Assembly (NCBI GenBank): GCA_003229235.1
Contig: QIIH01000124.1
Span: 1-7,853 of the forward strand
Origin: Flavobacteriales bacterium
Lineage (GTDB): Bacteria > Bacteroidota > Bacteroidia > Flavobacteriales > Flavobacteriaceae
Direction: 5' to 3'
Length of the DNA stretch: 7,853 nucleotides
The translations under genes and the position numbers were made by a program. The notes below the pieces were generated by a model, which had not been told where the DNA came from, ran no database searches, and worked only from the letters and a program-made list of their open reading frames with translations. The number at the start of each line of letters is the position of its first letter. Position 1 is the first letter of the stretch. Below are positions 1 to 5,639 of the stretch, piece after piece.

Positions 1-561
1 GCAGTTTCTTTTGCCATTCCTGCCCAGAGTTTGTTTTGCTCAGACGATTTAGCAGTGCGGTAAAAAAAGTAAACAAAGCCTACAAAGAGCAATATCATAA
101 GAAAAATTGCCGCTGGATAATACTTAAGTTTGTTAATTATTGGAGAATTACCGTAGTAAATTGTTTGTAACAATTCTTGTTCGTATCGTATTTCGATTGG
201 CTCGTATTCGGTTTTAAAGCGCTGTACAAGAGCATCAATTTTGTTTTTGCTAAAAGCTTCACTTCCCGGAATATTATTAAAATCATAAACATCTTCTTCA
301 TGAGAATAAAGAATAATAGGCGTAGTAGTATTGCTCTGGGTTACAGTAATGACAAGTTGTGTTTGATCTAAATTATTGCCCAGATCTTCGGCAGTTGTCT
401 GTGCCAATGTTTGAATAGCCGCAGCCAAATATGCTCATCTTGTCACGCTCATTGTCTTTAAGTTGGTTGTAAAACAAATAGGTATTGAACAATACTAGGC
501 CAATAATAAGAACAGAGAATCCAATAATTAAGACACGTGTAAGGCGCGAGTTGTTATCCAT
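1..561 (-). pseudogene. Sensor histidine kinase, 5' part, with a one-base frameshift; runs off the left edge
   Basis: This is the N-terminal part of a membrane sensor histidine kinase of two-component signalling. The reading frame starts MDNNSRLTRV with a membrane helix at about residues 8-31. It goes out of frame at the AAA of 427-429 (codon 45) and stops 17 codons later. Skipping one base there opens a second frame that stays open to the window edge, about 186 residues in all. That frame encodes a sensor segment of roughly 105 residues, a second membrane helix at about 149-167, and then NKLWAGMAKET. In Bacteroidetes kinases of this type that motif comes just before the H-box histidine, which would lie outside the window. 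The family assignment rests on this motif and the two-helix layout. The frameshift could be a real inactivating mutation or a sequencing or assembly error; no programmed-shift signal is evident. The gene is divergent from the flavin reductase-like gene. Confidence 0.7.
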
Positions 562-668
562 ATTAAGTTAAGTAGCTCTAAATATAAATGAAAATAAGTT
601 AATATTATTGTGTGTAAAACAGTAAGATAGGTTTTAAAAAGCGTCTTAGATTAGCTACCTTTACCGAA
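562..668. promoter_or_regulatory. Divergent intergenic region between the histidine kinase and the flavin reductase-like operon
   Basis: These 107 AT-rich bases must hold the promoters of both the leftward kinase and the rightward operon. No close match to the Bacteroidetes consensus (TTTG, about 19 bases, TAnnTTTG) is clear. The nearest rightward match is TACCTTTA at 656-663, with only a T-run near 632-635 as an upstream element. That placement would give an almost leaderless message, so it is weak. No Shine-Dalgarno sequence precedes the ATG at 669, which is normal in this phylum. The call rests on layout, not on a recognised motif. Confidence 0.3.
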
Positions 669-1532
669 ATGATTTCTATTTCTCCGGAAGAAGTTTCTAC
701 AGCTCAACTACATGGGTATTTGCTAGGTGCTATAGCGCCTAGACCTATTGCATTTGCCAGTACTATTAGCAAAGACGGAGCAGTTAATTTGTCTCCCTTT
801 AGCTTTTTTAATGTGTTTAGTGCTAATCCGCCAGTGGTAATATTTTCGCCAGCAAGACGAGTTAGAGATAATACAATTAAACATACTTTAGAAAATGTAA
901 AGGAAGTGCCAGAGGTAGTTATTAACATAGTTAACTATGCTATGGTGCAGCAAATGTCACTTTCCTCTACGGAATATTCTAAAGGGGTTAACGAGTTTGA
1001 AAAGGCAGGATTTACTGCGGTCAAATCAGAGACCGTAACGCCTCCTCGTGTTGGTGAAGCTCCGGTACAATTGGAGTGCAAGGTTTTAAATATTGTGGCT
1101 TTAGGAGATCAAGGAGGAGCAGGAAATTTGATAATTGCCCAAGTTTATAAACTGCATATAAAAAAAGAGATATTAGACGCCAATGGCAAAATTGACCCCA
1201 TTAAGATCGATGCGGTGGCTAGAATGGGAGGCAATTGGTACAGTCGTTCACGTGAAGGTATATTCGAAGTGCCAAAACCTTTGCGTAGTTTGGGAATTGG
1301 CGTTGACGCCATTCCAAATTCGATAAAAAATAGCCGATTGTTATCTGGAAATGATCTCGGGCAACTTGGCAATGTAGAAATGCTTCCGACACAAGAAGAA
1401 GTAAAAGAGTTTATGAAAGTTCAAGGCGAATCTGACAGTCATTTTACCGACGAACAAAAACACTTATTAGCAAAAAACTTTATACTAGAAGGCGATGTGA
1501 TGTCTGCCTGGAAAATATTATTATCAAATTAA
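669..1532 (+). CDS. Flavin reductase-like FMN-binding split-barrel protein
   Basis: The 287-residue protein belongs to the flavin reductase-like family, cytosolic split-barrel proteins that bind FMN. Some members reduce free flavin with NAD(P)H; others serve oxygenases or have unknown substrates. The N-terminal PRPIAFASTIS (residues 25-35), the SPFSFFNVFS stretch (42-51) followed by NPPVVIFSP, and RMGGNWYSR (185-193) are typical of the longer members of about 290 residues. Residues from about 230 form a Glu/Lys-rich helical C-terminal tail outside the barrel. The ATG at 669 is taken as the start because the barrel's first strand follows at once. The DUF3127 gene starts 5 bases downstream, so the two are probably one transcript. 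The substrate cannot be read from sequence; the fold is much surer than the activity. Confidence 0.88.
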   Translation: MISISPEEVSTAQLHGYLLGAIAPRPIAFASTISKDGAVNLSPFSFFNVFSANPPVVIFSPARRVRDNTIKHTLENVKEVPEVVINIVNYAMVQQMSLSSTEYSKGVNEFEKAGFTAVKSETVTPPRVGEAPVQLECKVLNIVALGDQGGAGNLIIAQVYKLHIKKEILDANGKIDPIKIDAVARMGGNWYSRSREGIFEVPKPLRSLGIGVDAIPNSIKNSRLLSGNDLGQLGNVEMLPTQEEVKEFMKVQGESDSHFTDEQKHLLAKNFILEGDVMSAWKILLSN

Positions 1533-1537
1533 CAAGC

Positions 1538-1912
1538 ATGGAATTAGAAGGAAAGATTAAATTAATTAACGAGACTCAAACTTTTGGCAGCAAAGGATTC
1601 AAAAAAAGAGAGTTAGTAATTACAACTGAAGAGCAATATCCGCAACATATTATAATAGAATTTGTTCAGGATAAAACCGATTTATTAAACGCTTATAAAG
1701 TAGGACAATCGGTTAAAGTGAGTATAAATGTTAGAGGGCGAGAGTGGGTTAATCCACAGGGAGAAACAAAATATTTTAATTCGATCCAAGGATGGCGAAT
1801 CGAAGCATTAGAAGGAGCCGTTAGTGGCGATATACCTCCGATCCCGCCAGCAGATGCCTTTGAGCCTGCTTCCGACTTTAACGACGACGATCACGACGAT
1901 TTACCATTTTAA
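1538..1912 (+). CDS. DUF3127 protein, probable OB-fold with SSB-like acidic C-terminal tip
   Basis: The 124-residue protein matches DUF3127, a family of unknown function found mainly in Bacteroidetes. Residues 1-90 are beta-rich (MELEGKIKLI, KKRELVITTEE, QHIIIEFVQDK, KVSINVRGREW, FNSIQGWRIEAL), consistent with an OB-fold of the kind that binds nucleic acid. A low-complexity linker at about 93-112, rich in Pro, Ala and Asp, leads to an acidic tail ending DDDHDDLPF. That tail closely resembles the C-terminal tip by which bacterial single-stranded DNA-binding protein recruits partners. A nucleic-acid role is therefore inferred, not shown. The gene is 5 bases downstream of the flavin reductase-like gene, and a strong terminator follows 8 bases after its stop. 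Confidence 0.88.
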   Translation: MELEGKIKLINETQTFGSKGFKKRELVITTEEQYPQHIIIEFVQDKTDLLNAYKVGQSVKVSINVRGREWVNPQGETKYFNSIQGWRIEALEGAVSGDIPPIPPADAFEPASDFNDDDHDDLPF

Positions 1913-1920
1913 ATATTCTT

Positions 1921-1951
1921 AGCCTCGTATTTTACGGGGCTTTATTTTTTT
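1921..1951 (+). terminator. Intrinsic terminator of the flavin reductase-DUF3127 operon
   Basis: AGCCTCGT at 1921-1928 pairs with ACGGGGCT at 1934-1941, giving an 8-pair stem with one G-T wobble around a 5-base ATTTT loop. TTATTTTTTT (1942-1951) follows at once. This is a textbook Rho-independent terminator for rightward transcription, 8 bases after the DUF3127 stop. It separates that operon from aat. Confidence 0.9.
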
Positions 1952-1999
1952 AGATTAATTACCATTCTTCAGAAATAAAAAGAGAAAATCTAATTTTTG

Positions 2000-2659
2000 A
2001 TGAGTAGCGAAGCTGTAAACATTCCCTACTTAGAGGGCGACGTTCATTTTCCAAATCCGGCTTTGGCTCGTAAAGATGGGCTTTTAGCATTTGGGGGTGA
2101 TTTATCTGTAGCACGTTTAAAGATGGCTTATACTGCCGGGATTTTCCCGTGGTTTGCAAAAGATGACCCTATCCTTTGGTGGAGTCCAGATCCTCGTATG
2201 GTTTTAATTCCAAGCGCATTTAACACCTCTAAAAGTTTGCGAAAAGTTATTAAATCTGGTCGATTTCGTATCACCTTTAATACAGCATTCGAACAAGTTA
2301 TTTCTAAGTGCGCAACGGCAAAACGCGCTCAGGAAGAAGATACTTGGATTACTTCGCAGATGCTTACCTCTTATTGTGCTTTAAACAAGTTAGGGTTAGC
2401 TAAATCTGTTGAGGTTTGGCAAGACGATTTGTTGGTAGGAGGATTATATGGGGTAGATCTATACGAGAAAAAAGTGTTTTGTGGTGAGAGCATGTTTAGT
2501 GAAGTTTCTAATGCTTCTAAAGTAGCATTTTATGCTTTATGCAAATTTTTGGACGAGCAAAAGTATAAGTTAATAGACTGTCAAATGTATACCGATCACT
2601 TGGCAAGTTTGGGTGCAAAAGAGATTCCGCGAAGCGAATTTTTAGCTTATTTACGCTAA
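2000..2659 (+). CDS. aat: Leucyl/phenylalanyl-tRNA-protein transferase
   Basis: Aat moves Leu or Phe from aminoacyl-tRNA to proteins with N-terminal Lys or Arg, marking them for ClpS/ClpAP degradation in the bacterial N-end rule pathway. The 219-residue protein is full length for the family. It shows FPNPALARKDGLLAFGGDL (17-35), GIFPWF (47-52), WWSPDPRMVL (60-69), GGLYGV (147-152), GESMFSEVSNASK (162-174) and DCQMYTDHLASLGA (193-206). The last includes the Asp and Gln that match the E. coli active-site pair (Asp186/Gln188). The ATG at 2000 is preferred over the in-frame TTG at 1997 just before it. The gene stands alone: an intrinsic terminator lies upstream and a decayed region downstream. 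Spacing to the upstream stop is 87 bases. No clear promoter motif or ribosome binding site was found. Confidence 0.96.
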   Translation: MSSEAVNIPYLEGDVHFPNPALARKDGLLAFGGDLSVARLKMAYTAGIFPWFAKDDPILWWSPDPRMVLIPSAFNTSKSLRKVIKSGRFRITFNTAFEQVISKCATAKRAQEEDTWITSQMLTSYCALNKLGLAKSVEVWQDDLLVGGLYGVDLYEKKVFCGESMFSEVSNASKVAFYALCKFLDEQKYKLIDCQMYTDHLASLGAKEIPRSEFLAYLR

Positions 2660-2684
2660 TCAGAACCATTAATGATGGCTTTAA

Positions 2685-2708
2685 AAGTAGGATACTCGTG
2701 GCCTACTT
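2685..2708 (+). terminator. Possible weak hairpin after aat
   Basis: AAGTAGG at 2685-2691 and CCTACTT at 2702-2708 form a perfect 7-pair stem with a 10-base loop, starting 25 bases after the aat stop. No T-run follows, so it is at best a weak intrinsic terminator or an RNA-stabilising 3' hairpin. It is the only stem found between aat and the decayed gene. Confidence 0.35.
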
Positions 2709-2722
2709 AACCAAATGTTGCT

Positions 2723-3073
2723 ATGAGGTTTTCCTAAAAATCAGTACCGTTTATCCTTCTGTTTTTTATAAGTTTTACAATCTTTTCGCAGGACGAATCG
2801 ACATTATCTAAATCTTAGTTTAGCTTAGAAGATGCTATTGTTGGGCTCTATCCTAACCCAGCCAATGATAAGGTTATGTTTTGACTGAATAATTTGAGTG
2901 GCCCGATTGATATCAAAATTTATAAAGTTTTGGGGCAGGAGTTATACTCTAATAAACTGCCAAATAGTAATGGAGTAATTGAGTTGCAATTAAATCCATC
3001 CTGGATAGGGACCCTATTGGTTAGTTTTTCAAGCGACTTCGGAATTGCCACAAGAAAACTAACCAAGCTTTGA
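2723..3073 (+). pseudogene. Decayed small secreted protein with a T9SS type A sorting domain
   Basis: One frame of 117 codons reads as a small T9SS cargo protein but holds three in-frame stops: TAA at 2735-2737, TAG at 2816-2818 and TGA at 2882-2884. The start MRFS is followed by a signal peptide (VPFILLFFISFTIFSQ, residues 8-23) with cleavage likely near the SQ. A short spacer follows, then a type A sorting domain: AIVGLYPNPANDKV (38-51), PIDIKIYKVLGQEL (61-74) and, at the end, IATRKLTKL (108-116) before a normal TGA. YPNPAND and the KIYKVLGQ strand are hallmarks of this domain in Bacteroidetes. Intact members of this size, little more than signal peptide plus sorting domain, occur in flavobacteria as I recall. 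No indel breaks the frame, so decay appears recent or purely by point mutation. Three different stop codons make recoding unlikely. Confidence 0.82.
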
Positions 3074-3231
3074 CAAAAACTCAGCTTGTAGTTTTGCCAC
3101 TTATCGTACTGATACCAGTAGAAGGGAAAGACGTAAAAGATATGAGGTTAGTTATTTATGTTTTTTTAATTAAAAAATTATCTTGCAGCTGATCAAAAAA
3201 TTAGGTCGTTCATTAGCTTCATCCCCGTTAT
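3074..3231. other. Intergenic remnant between the T9SS pseudogene and the TPR-like gene
   Basis: I see no gene in these 158 bases. There is a short open stretch of about 45 codons from the TTG at 3070 with no start context or recognisable motif. An AT-only palindrome, TTTTTTAATTAAAAAA, lies at 3162-3177, and AAAAAATTA is repeated at 3172-3180 and 3195-3203. The AT-rich part probably includes the promoter of the TPR-like gene, but no consensus elements stand out. Confidence 0.4.
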
Positions 3232-3585
3232 ATGAAAATGTACTTGTGTATTCTCACCCTATTGTGCTGTTTGATAGGTTTAACTGCCCAAAATACTGCT
3301 TTAATAAACACATCGACTAACGAGATTAGAATCGATGTATTGGCTGTTTACGAAGAGGTTGTTAATGATGGCTATGCGTCGGTTCAGGTTTATGAAAAAT
3401 TAGCTCACGGCCGATATGAGCAACATAATTTTGCAGAAGCCAATCGATGGTTCAAAAAAATGTTTCGTCTTAAAAAGAAACCTTCAGCCGTAGATTATAA
3501 GCGTTATGCAGAGACTCTAGATGCATTAGATGAGCATAAGAAGGCCAAAAAATATTGGGAAAGCTATTACACTGCCAACAAATAA
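3232..3585 (+). CDS. Small secreted TPR-like protein
   Basis: The 117-residue protein has a signal peptide (MKMYLCILTLLCCLIGLTAQ) with likely cleavage around residue 20. The cysteines at 12-13 lack a small residue before them, so a lipoprotein lipobox is not supported. The mature part looks like one or two tetratricopeptide-type helical pairs: VQVYEKLAHGRYEQHNFAEANRWFKKMF at about 51-78, and DYKRYAETLDALDEHKKAKKYWESYY at about 88-113. This resembles the N-terminal TPR segment of Bacteroidetes OmpA/PD40 envelope proteins, which are far longer, so this is either a stand-alone small family or a shortened relative. It probably acts as a periplasmic protein-binding module; the partner is unknown. 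ATG 3232 is preferred over ATG 3238 because it supplies the lysine of the signal-peptide n-region. It converges on tag with one base between the stops. Confidence 0.78.
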   Translation: MKMYLCILTLLCCLIGLTAQNTALINTSTNEIRIDVLAVYEEVVNDGYASVQVYEKLAHGRYEQHNFAEANRWFKKMFRLKKKPSAVDYKRYAETLDALDEHKKAKKYWESYYTANK

Positions 3586-3586
3586 A

Positions 3587-4150
3587 TTACACTTCTTTAT
3601 GCCTAAAGCAGCTTTCTATATGGTCGTTTACCATACCTGTCGCTTGCATATGTGCATAAATAACAGTTGAGCCTACAAATTTAAATCCACGCTTTTTTAA
3701 GTCTTTACTAATGGTGTCACTCAAAGGAGTATTGGCAGGGATATCTGCCAGAGTCTTATAATTATTATTAATGGGTTTGTTGTTTACAAACCCCCATATA
3801 TATTTACTAAAGCTGCCAAATTCTTCTTGAACTTTTATAAAAGCATGCGCATTGCTAATAGTGGCTTTTATTTTTAGTTTGTTTCTTACAATGCCCGCGT
3901 CTTGTAGTAGCGAATCTATTTTGTCTTGATTGTATTTTGCAATTTTTTTGTATTCAAAATTGTCTAAAGCCCTTCTAAAGTTTTCACGTTTGCGCAGTAT
4001 TGTAATCCAGCTTAATCCAGCTTGAAAGGTCTCTAAAATTAAAAACTCAAAAAGTGAGTCATCATCTCTTAAAGGTACACCCCATTCTAAATCGTGATAG
4101 GCCTCATAAAGAGCGTCTCCTTTGGACCAATCACAGCGTGTTTTTTCCAT
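3587..4150 (-). CDS. tag: DNA-3-methyladenine glycosylase I
   Basis: Tag removes 3-methyladenine from alkylated DNA, the first step of base excision repair. Starting at the ATG of 4148-4150 the protein is 187 residues, the same length as E. coli Tag. It begins MEKTRCDWSKGDALYEAYHD, as the family does. The zinc ligands are all present (Cys6, His19, His177, Cys181), as is the catalytic Glu40 in LETFQAGLSWITILRKREN. LKKRGFKFVGSTVIYAHMQATG (151-172) is the conserved C-terminal segment. A longer frame from 4219 would add 23 residues unlike the family, cross the palindrome at 4191-4204 and overlap the divergent thioredoxin-like gene, so it is rejected. The gene converges on the TPR-like gene and diverges from the thioredoxin-like gene across 59 bases. 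No Ada-type regulator is in view. Confidence 0.96.
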   Translation of the reverse strand: MEKTRCDWSKGDALYEAYHDLEWGVPLRDDDSLFEFLILETFQAGLSWITILRKRENFRRALDNFEYKKIAKYNQDKIDSLLQDAGIVRNKLKIKATISNAHAFIKVQEEFGSFSKYIWGFVNNKPINNNYKTLADIPANTPLSDTISKDLKKRGFKFVGSTVIYAHMQATGMVNDHIESCFRHKEV

Positions 4151-4190
4151 ATTAATGTTTTCTATTGCCAAGGTAGTAAGTTTTTGTGAG

Positions 4191-4204
4191 TTAGTACGTA
4201 CTAA
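4191..4204. promoter_or_regulatory. 14-base perfect palindrome in the tag/thioredoxin-like divergent gap
   Basis: TTAGTACGTACTAA reads the same on both strands. It lies 5 bases upstream of the thioredoxin-like ATG (4210) and 40 bases upstream of the tag ATG. Its two-fold symmetry and place in a 59-base divergent promoter region suit a dimeric repressor or activator site for one or both genes. In the message of the thioredoxin-like gene it would sit where a ribosome binding site is expected. No regulator gene is next to it, and the site matches no operator I recognise. Confidence 0.4.
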
Positions 4205-4209
4205 GTGAT

Positions 4210-4830
4210 ATGCAAGCAATTCAAATTAATTCTATCGATAAAAAAGCACTGGTGCGTGACGCATTAAAAACTGCAATTTCGTATCATAAATATAAAGAAC
4301 TCATAGCGCAATATGCGCAAAATGGTACTAATAGCGGAGCCCAAATTACGGAGAGTCTTGTAAATTATACAATGCTTAATCATCGCCGTATGAAGCGCCT
4401 TGGCAAAACACTTCATATCGAACCACAGATGCTAAAAACTATAAATACGAGAAAATCGCCAGTCGAATGGTTGCTTATTACAGAAAGTTGGTGTGGCGAT
4501 GCTGCGCAGTCGACTCCTATGATGGAAAAATTTGCCGAGCAAAACCCGAATATTTCGCTTAAAGTGGTTTTTAGAGACGAACAGCCCAAACTTATGGAGG
4601 CTTTTTTGACAAATGGCGCTAAATCGATTCCTAAACTAATTGCCTTCGACCCAGAAGCCGATACGATTATAGGTGATTGGGGGCCAAGGCCAACCAAGGC
4701 GGCACAATTAGTTGCAGACTACAAAGCCCAAAATGGTTCTTTAAGCCCAGAGTTTAAACAAGATCTACAAGTTTGGTATAACAAAGACAAAGGTCAGGAT
4801 ATTGCGAACGATTTATTAGTATTTTTTTAA
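4210..4830 (+). CDS. Thioredoxin-family protein with single-cysteine WCGDA motif
   Basis: The 206-residue cytosolic protein has a helical N-terminal region (about 1-80) and a thioredoxin fold. The fold starts at PVEWLLITESWCGDAAQSTP (84-103), includes the cis-proline loop KSIPKLIAFD (138-147) and continues to GDWGPRP (155-161). The usual CxxC is replaced by C95-G-D-A, so only the attacking cysteine remains. It therefore cannot form the normal active-site disulfide; a role in monothiol exchange, glutathione-type chemistry or binding is possible. This WCGDA group (Thioredoxin_9-like) is common in Bacteroidetes and Firmicutes, and its substrate is not known to me. The ATG at 4210 lies just after a palindrome. 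The stop TAA (4828-4830) overlaps the stop of the convergent TonB-like gene, with no terminator between them. Confidence 0.88.
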   Translation: MQAIQINSIDKKALVRDALKTAISYHKYKELIAQYAQNGTNSGAQITESLVNYTMLNHRRMKRLGKTLHIEPQMLKTINTRKSPVEWLLITESWCGDAAQSTPMMEKFAEQNPNISLKVVFRDEQPKLMEAFLTNGAKSIPKLIAFDPEADTIIGDWGPRPTKAAQLVADYKAQNGSLSPEFKQDLQVWYNKDKGQDIANDLLVFF

Positions 4831-5510
4831 TTCTGCCCTGGAAAGACATAGGTTACCGTACCCAATTGTGAAGCTCTTGTGCTTTTCGAGAAACGAGCAT
4901 GGCTAGCATAGTCTAATGCCATATCCCATAAACAGCCATTTGTTGTTGTGCTACTCGTTTCGTTTACAACAGCATTGACAACAGTTCCTTGTGCATTTAC
5001 AGTGATATTAACCACAACTTTGCCAGGAGCTTCACAGGTATAAACTGGGTTGGGAAATAAAAGTGCATTCCTTCCTACTAATCTAAAGCTGTTGGTGCTA
5101 TTTTTTGTATCACTTTGAGCGATTTGCTTCTCAGGAGATTCATCAGAGGACTTGTCTTTTAACTCCTCCTTAGTTTTGTCTGCAAAAGAAAGTTCTTTAT
5201 TTTCTTCTAAGGCTGCGTTCATTGCCGCTAGACGGTCGTTAAATTCTTGTTCATCTTTATTGCTTTCTCCATCGAGTTTAGAAAGATCTTTAGCTGTTTC
5301 GCTATAAACCCTATGTGTTTTAACTGGTGTCGAATTATCTTCTGACTCGATTAGCTCTTCTTCTAAAATGGCTGTATCGTACTCAATATCATAAGATTGT
5401 TCTGTGGTTTCTATTCCATTCGAGATTTTTGACACCCAAAGTAGCAAAGCGATATTTGCTGTAATAAGGGTTGTAATTATTAATGCCTTTATAGGGTTAG
5501 AAAGCTTCAT
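4827..5510 (-). CDS. TonB-like protein, single membrane anchor and C-terminal TonB-type domain
   Basis: The 227-residue protein has one N-terminal membrane helix (about 8-26) with a short cytoplasmic start. A long acidic and lysine-rich linker (about 35-138), probably partly coiled coil, follows. The C-terminal domain at about 140-225 resembles the TonB C-terminal fold: RLVGRNALLFPNPVY, GKVVVNITVNAQGTVVNAVV and the closing LGTVTYVFPG. Such flavobacterial proteins are usually named energy transducer TonB. It departs from classical TonB in having a charged linker that is not proline-rich, two periplasmic cysteines (159 and 193) that could pair, and no exbB/exbD neighbour. Energy coupling to an outer-membrane transporter is thus inferred only from the fold; a scaffold role is equally possible. 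It lies 122 bases downstream of truB on the same strand, and its end overlaps the convergent thioredoxin-like gene by four bases. Confidence 0.82.
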   Translation of the reverse strand: MKLSNPIKALIITTLITANIALLLWVSKISNGIETTEQSYDIEYDTAILEEELIESEDNSTPVKTHRVYSETAKDLSKLDGESNKDEQEFNDRLAAMNAALEENKELSFADKTKEELKDKSSDESPEKQIAQSDTKNSTNSFRLVGRNALLFPNPVYTCEAPGKVVVNITVNAQGTVVNAVVNETSSTTTNGCLWDMALDYASHARFSKSTRASQLGTVTYVFPGQN

Positions 5511-5555
5511 TGTGGGTATAAGTTACTAACGAATAGCGTGTAAGAAAAGTGTTTT

Positions 5556-5639
5556 GGTTCAAAAAAACTTTTTAACCTGAGTTAGACCTAACATTTGTTT
5601 ACAGTTTAGATAAATTTTTATTCAATTCGAACTCAGGTT
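5556..5639 (-). terminator. Long inverted repeat and nested hairpin after truB, candidate terminator or attenuator
   Basis: The arms AACCTGAGTT (5574-5583) and AACTCAGGTT (5630-5639) are exact reverse complements, 46 AT-rich bases apart. The right arm contains the truB stop codon (5633-5635). A second hairpin uses part of the left arm: GGTT (5556-5559) pairs with AACC (5574-5577) around an A-tract facing a T-tract. In the leftward transcript the two are mutually exclusive. Seven U residues (from 5567-5561) follow the first stem after six bases. This could end the ftsX-truB transcript or attenuate read-through into the TonB-like gene. The large loop makes it weaker than the terminator at 1921-1951. 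Confidence 0.4.

Noticed and set aside
177..371. Open frame of 64 codons on the plus strand at the left edge
   Set aside because: It is antisense to the histidine kinase, whose restored frame gives a clear membrane and pre-H-box pattern.
1991..1999. TAATTTTTG just before the aat ATG as a Bacteroidetes -7 promoter element
   Set aside because: It has one T too many for TAnnTTTG, lies directly against the start codon so that transcription would begin inside the gene, and has no matching upstream element.
3064..3088. Hairpin CAAGCT/AGCTTG across the end of the T9SS pseudogene
   Set aside because: The stem has six pairs, a 13-base loop and no T-run after it. It is too weak to call a terminator.
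3162..3203. AT-only palindrome TTTTTTAATTAAAAAA and the repeated AAAAAATTA
   Set aside because: It is low-complexity sequence in AT-rich DNA; such symmetry is expected by chance and no stem with G-C pairs supports a terminator.
3070..3210. Short open stretch of about 45 codons after the T9SS pseudogene
   Set aside because: It has only a TTG start, no start context, no motif and an AT-only end. It is likely chance.
4151..4219. A 23-residue N-terminal extension of Tag starting at 4219
   Set aside because: The added residues are unlike the family, overlap the divergent thioredoxin-like gene and cross the palindrome. The start at 4150 gives the exact E. coli length and the normal N-terminus with the zinc-binding Cys6.
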